From positions 1 through 50,581 of the forward strand of contig JAGWGX010000005.1 in the NCBI GenBank assembly GCA_028867145.1: DNA of 50,581 nt. Direction: 5' to 3'. Numbering within the stretch: position 1 is the first letter of the stretch; every line of letters starts with the position of its first letter. Positions 30,161 through 38,879 of this stretch are shown here, piece after piece. A program made the position numbers and the translations under genes. The notes beneath the pieces were generated by a model. The model worked only from the letters and a program-made list of their open reading frames with translations. It searched no databases and had not been told where the DNA came from. This DNA comes from Microcaldota archaeon (GTDB lineage: Archaea; Micrarchaeota; Micrarchaeia; Micrarchaeales; CABMGC01).

Positions 30161-30281
30161 GTTCGTGGCTGAATTCGCAAAGAGTGATGGACCCAGTCCC
30201 CCAACTGAGAGAAAAACAAGAGAGAAAATCCCAATAAGCAGGAGCAGATTGATAGAGATGGTGCCAACGCCTGTCGTAGCA

Positions 30282-31052
30282 TCACTTCTTTTTGGCGCCT
30301 TTCTTCTGCTTCCTTGGGGAGCGCTTTGCGGATTTCTTTGAGGCTGTGGACTTTGCTGCCTTCTCCGCCATGCTCGCCTGCTTGCCTATCATTCGCGCCT
30401 CTGCTAGCAGCTTTGCGCGCTCAGACCTTAGCTTCTCCTCCATCCTCCTTAGCTTCTCCTTTGCGATCTCCTTTTGCCTCTTCGCCCTCTTCGCCCGCTC
30501 CTCCTTGCTGTTGTACTTAGGGAGGAACTTGTATTTGTAGTAGTAAATTCCAAGCGCTATTGCAATGACGATGCCCGCGATTATCGCTGCAAGGGCGAGC
30601 GGGTCAATTGTCGCGGGCTGCGACTTTATCACAATCTCCTTGCCGACTCCGCCCTGTATCTGGGCGCCGCCGGTTCCCTGCGTAAAGTTGAGGGGCTGCG
30701 CAACAGATCCTATGACGCTGTCCCACCTGATCCCAGCCTTGTTGTTTAGGTAGGGCAGTGTTATCACCACCTTAACGGCCACTGTCGTGTGCGGGGCTAT
30801 CGTGCCATTCATCGGCACCGCGACAACGGTAGGGGCGGTTGCATTTGGAATAGGGGTGAATGTGGGCAAAATGACCCTGTAGGCAAGGGGGATGTCGCCG
30901 GTATTCACAAGCGACCAGTTCCTTGTGGCGGTGCTGCCGATGCTCATGTTTATCACAAACGCACCAGCCGCCTGCCCGAGCTGGGCATGGTAGACGTTGG
31001 CGGTCAAAATAAGGGATAGTAGGAAAAAGAAAAGAGGAACCCTAATCGCCAT
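30282..31052 (-). CDS. Type I membrane protein with basic coiled-coil tail
   Basis: A 256-residue protein: signal peptide (VPLFFFLLSLILTANVYHA), a beta-sandwich-like outer domain (about 30-150; NWSLVNTGDIPLAYRVILP, with NAT and NFT glycosylation-type sites), one membrane segment (LAAIIAGIVIAIALGIYYY, about 153-172) and a cytoplasmic part of about 80 residues. The cytoplasmic part is a charged coiled coil (REEKL-type heptads, KEIAKEKLRRMEEKLRSERA) that ends in an extreme Lys/Ala/Ser tail (KSAKRSPRKQKKGAKKK). It lies between two genes with the shared C-terminal module and could link the surface layer to an inner partner such as the MinD proteins or nucleic acid; that link is inference. Confidence 0.8.
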   Translation of the reverse strand: MAIRVPLFFFLLSLILTANVYHAQLGQAAGAFVINMSIGSTATRNWSLVNTGDIPLAYRVILPTFTPIPNATAPTVVAVPMNGTIAPHTTVAVKVVITLPYLNNKAGIRWDSVIGSVAQPLNFTQGTGGAQIQGGVGKEIVIKSQPATIDPLALAAIIAGIVIAIALGIYYYKYKFLPKYNSKEERAKRAKRQKEIAKEKLRRMEEKLRSERAKLLAEARMIGKQASMAEKAAKSTASKKSAKRSPRKQKKGAKKK

Positions 31053-31061
31053 CCAAACACT

Positions 31062-31592
31062 TTAGCAAACGTTATTTATCACAACGTTCTGTGTGTATGA
31101 ATTTGCTGTCTGCCCATTTGGTATGTTAACCCCAAAGTACAAAGTGTTCGTGGCACCTGTGGACACAAGCTCTCCGGTGTTTCCAGTTGCCAGCCCGACC
31201 GAGTTGAAAAGGTAACCCGCTCCCTCATTGTTGAAGGAGTTAGAGTAGATAGTGTTTGCAACGAAGAAGTTGACGGCGATGTTCACGCCTATCCAGTTGC
31301 TTCCGGAGATCCAGATGTACGAACCCACGTTGCCGTTGTTCGTGTCCGAGACGACGTTGCCGCTTGCCCCGACCCCGGTGCTTGTGCCAGGATTTACGGT
31401 GAAGAAGTTAATTGCGCTGTTTGAGACTGCAAGAACGCACGTGGACTGCACGTTGACCGTCGCAACCACGTTTGTTGACCCGGAGTTAGCAGAAAGTGAG
31501 ATTCCACTGAATGTGAAAGACACAACGCTCAAGACCATCGCAGCCATAAGCGCGATGATGCCCAAATTTACAATAACAGCCCTATTGTTCAT
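31062..31592 (-). CDS. Small secreted protein with C-terminal-Cys surface module
   Basis: A 176-residue protein: N-terminal signal or anchor (NNRAVIVNLGIIALMAAMVL), then the 130-residue module (VVATVNVQSTCVLAVSNSAI to SYTQNVVINNVC). One Cys lies at the start of the module and one is the final residue; they may pair. The product is little more than signal plus module, so this could be the minimal, pilin-like building block of the structure. The frame extends to 31661, but the ATG at 31592 gives the better signal peptide and avoids overlap with the giant gene upstream. TATA-like TTTAAATAG lies about 34 bases upstream. Confidence 0.8.
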   Translation of the reverse strand: MNNRAVIVNLGIIALMAAMVLSVVSFTFSGISLSANSGSTNVVATVNVQSTCVLAVSNSAINFFTVNPGTSTGVGASGNVVSDTNNGNVGSYIWISGSNWIGVNIAVNFFVANTIYSNSFNNEGAGYLFNSVGLATGNTGELVSTGATNTLYFGVNIPNGQTANSYTQNVVINNVC

Positions 31593-31654
31593 AAAGTTCG
31601 CCAAGTATATTATTAAACTTCTATTTAAAAAGCTTTTGCTAAGTGCGGTGGGGT

Positions 31655-34600
31655 TCAGCACACATTGAGGAAGACCACGTTTTGGCTAAAGTAGGCGGAG
31701 GTCTCGGCCGTAGGGATGTTAACCCCGAGGAAAAGGGTGTTTGGAGTCGTTGTGGTCACAAGCATTCCGCTGTTTGATGTAGAGAGGCCGAGGGAGTTGG
31801 CAAGATATCCGGCGCCCGTGTTGCCAAACGAGTTTGAGAAGAGCGTGTTTGAGACGAAGAAGTTGGTCGTCGCGGGGCTCGCAAACCAGTTGCTCCCGTA
31901 AACCCAGAGGTACGAGGACTGCGTTCCCGCATTGGTGTCGGTCACCGCATTTGTTGGTGAGCCGGAAGATCCCGGAATCACGTCATTGGCCGAGCCGCTA
32001 AAGAGGACCACGGTGTTGCTAAGCGAGAGGGTGCAGGTTGAGGAAATTGTATAGCCTATGGTGGCGGTGTTGCCGGTGCCGGAGAGGGCGTTGCTCTTGG
32101 GATCTCCTGCGACCAATGTGCCTGAGGAGGGAGTTGGATTGAACAGGTTGCCAAGGAAGGTGACCGCGTTTGCGATGAAGGAGTAGCTTCCGGCAGGCAC
32201 ATTGAAGGTTATCCTGTTGTTTAGTATTAGGGGCGCATAGTAGATCGTGTTGGTGGAGGCAAAAAGTGTGCTTCCGCCGATGCAGTACCAGTTGTCCCTC
32301 CACGGATCTGGGCAGCTCATTGAGGTGTCGTTGGTGAAGATATTGCCCACCCCGTTTGAGGACCAGGCCCCTATTCCGGGATTTAGGATGGGGGCAAAAT
32401 AAAGCGAGTTCTGCGGCCTCGATCCCTGATAGCCGCTCTTGCAGAAGATATTTCCCGAATCAATAGTGCACTGCCCATACTCCCCATTGTAGGGGATCGA
32501 GTTGGTGTTCACCCATGCTCCCACGATGTTTGTGGAGAAGATCGGCGCATAATATGCCTGCTTGTCGTAACCCACTCCGTTGTAGCCATCAACGCAGTAG
32601 ATGTAGCCGTTGTATACCGGACACTGCAACCCCTCAATTGTCTGGGGATATGAGTTTGTGTTGATCCAGGCGCCAAGCGCGTTGGTGGTCGTGACTATGG
32701 GCGCATAGTAAACAAGCGCCTGATCCACAAAGGTATTTGCCTGTCCGCCTACGCAGTAGATGTTCCCGTTGTAAAATCTGCAATCCTGCGTTAGTATGTT
32801 CACAGGGTATGCGGTGGTCGAGGTCCAGCTTCCAAGCGCGTTGGTGGCGCTGCTAATCGGGGCCCAGTAGACATCGGAGACGTAAAGGCTTCCCGTGCTC
32901 TCCCCCCCAATGCAGTAGATGTTGCCGATGTTGCTTGGAATGCATACGGGATTGATTATGTTCTCAGGATAAAGCTGCTGCTGCGTCCAGCTCTTGATTA
33001 TGTTGCTGCCAAGTATCTGCGTCTGCTCCACGTCGTTGTTGTTGCCAAGGGTGGGGTTTGCCCCCCCGATGCAGTAGATATTGCCATTATACTGCGCGCA
33101 CCCCTCGTTCTCCACATTTTCAGGATACGCATTGCCCACGGACGGGCTGCTGCCCAGATTGGTCCAGGCGCCAGCGATTGAGTTGGCGATTGTCTGGGCG
33201 GTGAGTATTCCGTCATAGACCACGTTCCAAGATGCGCCTATGGGCAGACCGATTGCGGCAAAATAGGAGTTATACTTTATGGAGGTTACGGTTATGGTGT
33301 TTGTCGTCGAGATTTTAAAGGGGGTTGTTGCGCTGTCCGTTATTGTGAGTGCAAGGTCAAGCGGCCCGAGCGCATTGTTCGTGCCGGTTGGCAGGGAGAA
33401 TGAGAAGGTGTTTGAGCTTACGGTGTTTGAAACGAGCATGTTGGCGATCACATTTCCGTTTATGCTGTTGGTCAAATAGTAGTTGTAGGTGTATGATGAG
33501 CTTCCTCCAGCAAACGAGGCAGTGAGCAGCTCTGCCTGGCCCTGGGCGGCAAACCAGTTTGAAGAGATAATGGAGTTGCCGGAGCTTGAGAAGGTGAGCA
33601 GCCTGTTGTTTTGCTCGTCACCGACGACTAGGAAGTTGCCGTTTGAGTTGAACGCCATCCCCTTGGGGCCCACAAAGTTCTGCTGCGTGGTTGCGCCCAC
33701 GGAAGTCGGCCCTCCTGAAGGGCTAAGGCTGTTTTGGCCCAGCACAAGCGAGGCAACCTCTCCGGTCGAGAAGGGGGACAAAAACTCAAGAACGCGGTTG
33801 TTGTTGCTATCCACCACCCAGAGGTTGTTTGCATTGTCAAACGAGATCGAGCTTGGCCCGCTTAGCCCGTTGTTTGTTGCAAGCGCCGTGTTCACAGTGT
33901 AGCTGGTCTGGCCGATTATTATGTTTGCGCCCTCGTTGCTTGTGAAGGGCGTGTCGTACTCGAGGACTCTGTTGTTCCCAAAGTCCGTGACCCAGAGGTT
34001 TCCGCTGGGGTCAAAATTCACCCCCTTTGGAAAGATCAGCCCGTTCTGGGTTAGAAGGCCGGCGTTGGTCGTAAAGCTGCCCTGGCCGATAGAGACCGTT
34101 GCGCCCTCGTTGCTCACAAAAGGGGTTGGGTATTTTAGGACCCTGTTGTTTGCAGCATCCGTTACCCAAAGGTTGCCGCTGGGATCAAACTCCATCGCAA
34201 TAGGGGAGATCAGCCCGTTCTGGGTTAGAAGGCCGGTATTTGAGGTGAGCCCTGACTGGCCTATTGCAACCGTCGCAGACTCGCCCGTGGAAAGGGGGGT
34301 CGGATATTTTAGGACACGATTGTTCCCAAAGTCAGCCACCCATAAATTCCCGTTGGAATCTATTCTCACAGTATAAGGATTTATCAGCCCTGCAGCGGTG
34401 TCTGCGCCCGTGTTCGCAGTAAAACCGGATTGGCCGATTACTATCCCGGCCCCTTCATTGTTTGTGAAGGGAGAGTTGAACTCAAGAATCCTGTTGTTGC
34501 CGCTGTCTGGGACGAAGATGTTGCCGCTGATGTCAAAGTCTGGGCGCCTTGGCAGGAAGAGGCTGTTTTGCGTCGTGGATGCAACCACCGCGTTTGTTGT

Positions 34601-37249
34601 AAAGCTGCCCTGACCCAGCACATTTACCGCTGAGTATCCCACAATCAGCGCCGAATTGATGGTAAGGCTGAGGGATGCCGGAGTTACCTGGTTTGCCGCA
34701 TGGTCAAAGTAATTTTCATTGAAGCTCCAGCTCCCATACACTGTGTTAACTCCCAGGATGTTCGCGTTGTAGCCCACTGAATTGTATGTGAAGAGTACGT
34801 TTGTCGCCTGGTATGCATTCACCGTAAGCGCGGAGTTAACGATGCCCCCGAGCAGTATGTTGGCAGTTAGGGTGTTGGTCCTGGAATTTGCAGTGAGCAC
34901 ATTTGTTCCGGGAACTGTCCAGACCCAGTTACCGACATAGGGCGCAATCCCGTTGCCAATTATGGTGTTCAGGGTTGAATACTGACCAACGTCAATCACG
35001 CTGTTGGAAACTGATGTGGCGCCAGGGGAGCCTCCATTTGCAAGGAGCAGGGGCTCGAACCATCCTGCCTGGACTATCGTATTTCCAAGCAGAGTGAAGA
35101 AGGTGTTTTTTGAGAGAGGGCTGGCAATTATGCCATTTACGGAGTTGCTCACAGTCCAGCCGTTGAACGTCCAGGACGTTCCGCCGCTTTGGGGCGCAAT
35201 CGCGTTTATCGTCCCATCGCCGATCATGTTCAGCACGCTGTTGTGCGCAAACGTCACGCCCGCGGCTCCCCCGGTCGGTATCGTTAATATGTTGCCCGTG
35301 GTCGGCAGGTCGTTGAGCGTGAGCGCATATGGAGGGAAGACGTACGCTGTTGCAAGGATCCCCGTGTTTGGACGAGACGCCAGAGTGTTTTGTACCGTGA
35401 AGGTTATGGTTCCTGCGGCAACTGAGTTGCATGCGATAGCAACCGCAGAGGCCCCGGTGTTGTATGCGACGTTTTGGGTGAATGCTGTGGTGCATCCCGT
35501 GGGCTTTGTGATGGTGTTAAGCAGTATGTTAGAGGAGGCGGAGAGAAGGACGACGAAGCTGTTTGCCTGTGCAACAGTGAAGCTAAGCGCAAGCGTGTTG
35601 GACTTCGCAACATTGGTCGAGAAGGTGACTGTTCCGCCGTTTGGGGTATTTGAACCTGTTGGAATCAGGACATTTGCGCCAATCCCTGCTATCACAATGT
35701 TTGAGGTTGCGGTAGTGGTGGTGGTAACGCTATTTGAGGTGGAGTATCCTGCGGTTGCAAGGAGCACCGAGTTTATTGCATTGACGGTGTTGGTGTAACC
35801 GGCGCTTGATATTGGAACCACCGCACTTTTTCCTCCGAGGCCACTTGCGGAGCTGTAGAAGTATGTTGTGTAGCTGCTGCCGATTATGTCCAAGGTGAGG
35901 GAGGTAACGGACGCGCCCACCGCATTCCCTGTTGCGTAGGAGACCGCATATGCGGAGAGGGAGTTTGAGGCGGCGCTAAAGAAGTAGTTTGTGATATTTG
36001 AGCCGGTGTAGGTCGTGGGGAGTGCATCCCAACTGTTTTGAGAGGGAACAAACTTCATGAGCCTGACATTCCCATTCGAGATTCCCTGCGAGGCCATCCA
36101 GGTTATCGGGACGGTGAAGTTGTAGGTCACATTGGCAACCGAGGGGTCTATTGAGCCAGTGTTGTTTGAGTTGCTCTCGTTTATCTGGATGTACTGGAAG
36201 ACGTTGTTCTTGGGCCTTGCTGCTATCCCCGTAATTGGAGCAGGCTGGTCCACGACCGAGATATTGAACCTTGACACCGCCTTTGAGAATCCGATCCTCA
36301 CATCGCTAAACGTTGAACCTTTCACGCTCAGGTGCGTGTCGGAGAAGTTGGCAACGGTCACTAGCGTCTTTGTCCTTGCGGCAAGCGATCCCTCAACTGT
36401 GCCGTTTATCTTTGCTCCCGCAAGTTTGGGCGCGGTGGTCGTACTTGAGGAGGAAGTTGTGGAAGTGGTTGAAGAGGTTGTGGAGGAGGTGGTTGTGGAA
36501 TTGAGTGTTGAGTTGGAGGGCAAAATGGTGGAGGTAGAGGTGGAAAGAGTGGAGGTAGAGGAGGTTGTTGAAAGAGAGGAGGTTGAAGTTGAAGAGGTGG
36601 TTGAGGAGGTCGAGGAGGTGCTAATCGTGGTAGTTACAGGAGTTGAATTTAAGGCAAGATAAACCGCATTTGTGCTGCTGCCCGTCTGCAAAAATCCGCT
36701 AGAGGGCAGTGGCACGTACTTTATCCCATTTATGACCACGTTGGAATAAAGATAGCTGTACAGTCCGTAGTGAAGGAAAATTTTGGTCGAGTTGGAGCTT
36801 GAGGTGTTTTGCACATTGTAGTAAAGCACTCCCCAATTCACCCCTGCGGGAAGTCCAGATTCCTTAAAGTTCGTGGGAAGCGTGAAATCAATATGCTCCA
36901 TGGAGCCCGAGTTCAAATTGCCGGACAATGGTGAGGGAGTCAAAGTAACATTGTTATACGGGACGGGCTGAATGCTAAAGTAGTACATTCCACTTGTTGT
37001 GTTGAAATAGATCTGATTTTGTGAGAGGGCTGAGAGGGAGTTGGAATTGTAGCTTACACTCCAGAGGGTGTTTTGGGGCAGGCCATTTTGGATAAAGGCG
37101 GTGTTCTGAAAGACAATAGAATTGGAAATTGAATTTGCGGAGGTTGAGTTGCTTGGTGCAAAGGTTTGGATAGGGGGATACTGCAAAATGAGCGAGAAAA
37201 GAATCATGAACGCTACTGAAAAACTGTAAAAGCGTGTTTCGGAATCCAT
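31655..37249 (-). CDS. Giant secreted surface protein with NHL-like and kelch-like repeats
   Basis: An 1864-residue secreted protein. From the N-terminus: signal peptide (FSVAFMILFSLILQYPPIQ); two GLPxGxxW-type domains (FIQNGLPQNTLWSV, FKESGLPAGVNWGV); a Ser/Thr-only linker (about 202-275); a PGF-pre-PGF-type domain (about 285-440; VPITWMASQGISNGNVRLMK); beta-rich regions; about six NHL-like propeller repeats (about 895-1220; unit of about 58 residues with DSNGNLWVADFGNNRVLKY); a third GLPxGxxW domain (AIGLPIGASWNVVYDG); six kelch-like repeats with paired Cys (about 1360-1660; CRFYNGNIYCVGG); and the C-terminal-Cys module (about 1735-1864, ending LNVC). No membrane anchor at the end. A TATA-like TATTATATATAAG lies about 24 bases upstream, so it has its own promoter. 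Role: adhesion or surface lattice (inference). Confidence 0.88.
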   Translation of the reverse strand: MDSETRFYSFSVAFMILFSLILQYPPIQTFAPSNSTSANSISNSIVFQNTAFIQNGLPQNTLWSVSYNSNSLSALSQNQIYFNTTSGMYYFSIQPVPYNNVTLTPSPLSGNLNSGSMEHIDFTLPTNFKESGLPAGVNWGVLYYNVQNTSSSNSTKIFLHYGLYSYLYSNVVINGIKYVPLPSSGFLQTGSSTNAVYLALNSTPVTTTISTSSTSSTTSSTSTSSLSTTSSTSTLSTSTSTILPSNSTLNSTTTSSTTSSTTSTTSSSSTTTAPKLAGAKINGTVEGSLAARTKTLVTVANFSDTHLSVKGSTFSDVRIGFSKAVSRFNISVVDQPAPITGIAARPKNNVFQYIQINESNSNNTGSIDPSVANVTYNFTVPITWMASQGISNGNVRLMKFVPSQNSWDALPTTYTGSNITNYFFSAASNSLSAYAVSYATGNAVGASVTSLTLDIIGSSYTTYFYSSASGLGGKSAVVPISSAGYTNTVNAINSVLLATAGYSTSNSVTTTTTATSNIVIAGIGANVLIPTGSNTPNGGTVTFSTNVAKSNTLALSFTVAQANSFVVLLSASSNILLNTITKPTGCTTAFTQNVAYNTGASAVAIACNSVAAGTITFTVQNTLASRPNTGILATAYVFPPYALTLNDLPTTGNILTIPTGGAAGVTFAHNSVLNMIGDGTINAIAPQSGGTSWTFNGWTVSNSVNGIIASPLSKNTFFTLLGNTIVQAGWFEPLLLANGGSPGATSVSNSVIDVGQYSTLNTIIGNGIAPYVGNWVWTVPGTNVLTANSRTNTLTANILLGGIVNSALTVNAYQATNVLFTYNSVGYNANILGVNTVYGSWSFNENYFDHAANQVTPASLSLTINSALIVGYSAVNVLGQGSFTTNAVVASTTQNSLFLPRRPDFDISGNIFVPDSGNNRILEFNSPFTNNEGAGIVIGQSGFTANTGADTAAGLINPYTVRIDSNGNLWVADFGNNRVLKYPTPLSTGESATVAIGQSGLTSNTGLLTQNGLISPIAMEFDPSGNLWVTDAANNRVLKYPTPFVSNEGATVSIGQGSFTTNAGLLTQNGLIFPKGVNFDPSGNLWVTDFGNNRVLEYDTPFTSNEGANIIIGQTSYTVNTALATNNGLSGPSSISFDNANNLWVVDSNNNRVLEFLSPFSTGEVASLVLGQNSLSPSGGPTSVGATTQQNFVGPKGMAFNSNGNFLVVGDEQNNRLLTFSSSGNSIISSNWFAAQGQAELLTASFAGGSSSYTYNYYLTNSINGNVIANMLVSNTVSSNTFSFSLPTGTNNALGPLDLALTITDSATTPFKISTTNTITVTSIKYNSYFAAIGLPIGASWNVVYDGILTAQTIANSIAGAWTNLGSSPSVGNAYPENVENEGCAQYNGNIYCIGGANPTLGNNNDVEQTQILGSNIIKSWTQQQLYPENIINPVCIPSNIGNIYCIGGESTGSLYVSDVYWAPISSATNALGSWTSTTAYPVNILTQDCRFYNGNIYCVGGQANTFVDQALVYYAPIVTTTNALGAWINTNSYPQTIEGLQCPVYNGYIYCVDGYNGVGYDKQAYYAPIFSTNIVGAWVNTNSIPYNGEYGQCTIDSGNIFCKSGYQGSRPQNSLYFAPILNPGIGAWSSNGVGNIFTNDTSMSCPDPWRDNWYCIGGSTLFASTNTIYYAPLILNNRITFNVPAGSYSFIANAVTFLGNLFNPTPSSGTLVAGDPKSNALSGTGNTATIGYTISSTCTLSLSNTVVLFSGSANDVIPGSSGSPTNAVTDTNAGTQSSYLWVYGSNWFASPATTNFFVSNTLFSNSFGNTGAGYLANSLGLSTSNSGMLVTTTTPNTLFLGVNIPTAETSAYFSQNVVFLNVC
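34033..34236 (-). repeat. Recently duplicated NHL repeat unit
   Basis: A stretch of about 30 bases (34033-34062) recurs almost unchanged at 34207-34236, 174 bases away, exactly 58 codons or one NHL unit. The high DNA identity compared with the other units points to recent unit duplication or gene conversion. Confidence 0.7.
36420..36650 (-). repeat. Low-complexity Ser/Thr-coding tract
   Basis: Encodes about 70 residues of almost only Ser and Thr (codons mostly ACC/ACA/TCC/TCT types), a stalk-like linker likely to be O-glycosylated. The DNA is an irregular run of triplets on the minus strand prone to slippage. Confidence 0.75.
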
Positions 37250-37266
37250 GAAACCAGTTCAGTGTC

Positions 37267-37279
37267 TTATATATAATAC
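37267..37279 (-). promoter_or_regulatory. TATA box of the giant surface protein gene
   Basis: TATTATATATAAG about 24 bases before the ATG at 37249, within the 51-base gap after the MinD gene. Confidence 0.55.
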
Positions 37280-37300
37280 CAATAAAGGTTAAATATTTGA

Positions 37301-38074
37301 TTAGAAGCCGATCACTCGCCTTAGCCACCCGATTATTCCCCCGCCGCTTGGAGCCGCGGGCGGGACGCTTATTTGCAGGGAGTAGCCCCTTGAAAACTTT
37401 TCCATCACCTTTGTAAAAGGGGCGGTGCTGTACATGAACACAGGGATCTTGGAGGCAATGCTCATTGGCACGCTGTCATCCTCCGGAAAGAGCGCGGAAA
37501 CCTTGTTCCCATAGGTGTCCTCTATCTGCTCCACGTTCAGCTCCCACCTCCTGTTTCTCACCCTGTTGATCACTATGCTGTGCTTTAGGTGAAGCTTGCC
37601 AAATATTTGGGAGAGGCGCATTGCGCTTGCTGTGGCCTGGATGTCAGGCGTTATAACTATTGCGGCTTCGTCAGAGTTTCCGAAAAAATTGTTTTGGGAA
37701 AAGCCCGGGGGCGTGTCGATTATCACAAAATCGTAGGAGGTGCTTTTTATCAGCCTGTCAAATCTTTTTATCTGGGCCTGGTTGGGCTCATACATGCCAG
37801 AACTCTGCTCCCCTCCAAGCACGTGGATGCCTGTGGGCGAATGAATAGATATCGAATTTGCGAGATTTGCTTTTCCAAGCATAACGGACTTGAACCCCTT
37901 GTTTATGTTCTCAAGCCCCAGATGGAATCCGACCACCGGATTCACATAGTCAGCATCCACTATGAGCACCTTGTGGCCCATGTTCCTCAAAGCGACTGCA
38001 AGATTTACGGAGATGGTCGTCTTTCCAACCCCTCCCTTTTGCGATGAGATTCTAATAGTGTACGGATTTGCCAT
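37301..38074 (-). CDS. MinD/ParA-type ATPase (copy 2)
   Basis: A 257-residue deviant-Walker ATPase that would dimerise on ATP and bind a surface. Deviant Walker A KGGVGKT at 13-19, switch I VDADYVNP (38-45), Walker B IIDTPPGF (about 117-124). The protein ends GGGIIGWLRRVIGF, a short amphipathic helix like the membrane-targeting sequence of MinD. A motif APFTKVMEKF near the end is shared with the two paralogues. It starts 4 bases after copy 1 and precedes the giant surface protein gene. A role in placing surface structures on the membrane is inferred; no FtsZ or MinC/E gene is nearby. Confidence 0.9.
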   Translation of the reverse strand: MANPYTIRISSQKGGVGKTTISVNLAVALRNMGHKVLIVDADYVNPVVGFHLGLENINKGFKSVMLGKANLANSISIHSPTGIHVLGGEQSSGMYEPNQAQIKRFDRLIKSTSYDFVIIDTPPGFSQNNFFGNSDEAAIVITPDIQATASAMRLSQIFGKLHLKHSIVINRVRNRRWELNVEQIEDTYGNKVSALFPEDDSVPMSIASKIPVFMYSTAPFTKVMEKFSRGYSLQISVPPAAPSGGGIIGWLRRVIGF

Positions 38075-38078
38075 GCGC

Positions 38079-38879
38079 CTACCTTCCCTGCAAAATCTTG
38101 CGTATTGCGAAGATTATTTTTGAGAGCACGCCTTCCTGTTTTGGCGAATTTTTGCCCGCAAAGCCAAGCTTCACTGCATACCTATCAGCAAGGCTTTTTA
38201 TAGCCCTGCTGAAGGGGGCGTGCGGATTTGTGGTGTACGCAGGAACATGCTCTGCAACGCTAATCGGGATCGTCTCGTCATCCGGAAGCGTAGCGCTGAT
38301 CTTTCCGCGGTAGACCTCCTCCATCTCCCTTGCATGCAGCTCGTACCTCTTGTTCTTGAACTTGTTCACCACAAGGATGTGCTCAAGTCCAATCTTGTCG
38401 TAGTGGTTTGCAAGCCTTGCCGCGCTAATTGTTGCGGAGGTCTCAGGGGTGGTGATGATTAGCGCCTCGCCAAATGCCTTCAGGTTCTCCTCTGGCAAAA
38501 ATCCCGGGGGGGTGTCAACTATCACGATGTCATATCCGCTCTTTTCGATCTGCCCAAAAAGGGTAGCAAGCTGCTCCTTTGTCGGAGTGTGCGTTTGCGC
38601 ATGCATCTCGCCTGGCAGGACGTGCATCCCTGTTGCAGCGTGGATAACTACAGCATTGCTTTTTAGCGCGGATTTCCCCATCAAGACGGACCTCACTCCG
38701 CTGTTGCTGTTTTGAAGTCCTAGGTGAAAGCCGAGGCTTGGGTTTATGAAGTCAAAATCAATCAGCAAGACCCTCATCCCAATTGCGCTAAGGGCCGCGG
38801 CCAGATTCACGGAGACCGTTGTCTTCCCCACTCCCCCTTTTTGGGATGAGATCCTAATCGTAAAGGGCCTGCTACTCAT
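38079..38879 (-). CDS. MinD/ParA-type ATPase (copy 1)
   Basis: A 266-residue paralogue of the next gene: Walker A KGGVGKT at 14-20, [15 protein letters not shown], Walker [11 protein letters not shown], and [14 protein letters not shown]. The C-terminus [18 protein letters not shown] is a basic amphipathic helix, again MinD-like. Start chosen at the ATG 38879 ([11 protein letters not shown]); an upstream Met at 38885 exists. The start region overlaps the stop of the upstream surface protein gene by 8 bases, coupling the ATPase to that membrane-anchored protein. Confidence 0.9.
   Translation of the reverse strand: MSSRPFTIRISSQKGGVGKTTVSVNLAAALSAIGMRVLLIDFDFINPSLGFHLGLQNSNSGVRSVLMGKSALKSNAVVIHAATGMHVLPGEMHAQTHTPTKEQLATLFGQIEKSGYDIVIVDTPPGFLPEENLKAFGEALIITTPETSATISAARLANHYDKIGLEHILVVNKFKNKRYELHAREMEEVYRGKISATLPDDETIPISVAEHVPAYTTNPHAPFSRAIKSLADRYAVKLGFAGKNSPKQEGVLSKIIFAIRKILQGR

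Noticed and set aside
33000-34600. CRISPR-like array suspected from regular repeats
   Set aside because: The period follows protein repeats (NHL 58 codons and kelch units) inside one frame; no short palindromic direct repeats with unique spacers.
35004-35798. Long plus-strand frame (264 codons) opposite the giant surface gene
   Set aside because: It mirrors the repetitive, Val/Thr/Asn-rich minus-strand gene; the minus frame is unbroken for 5.6 kb with recognised domains.
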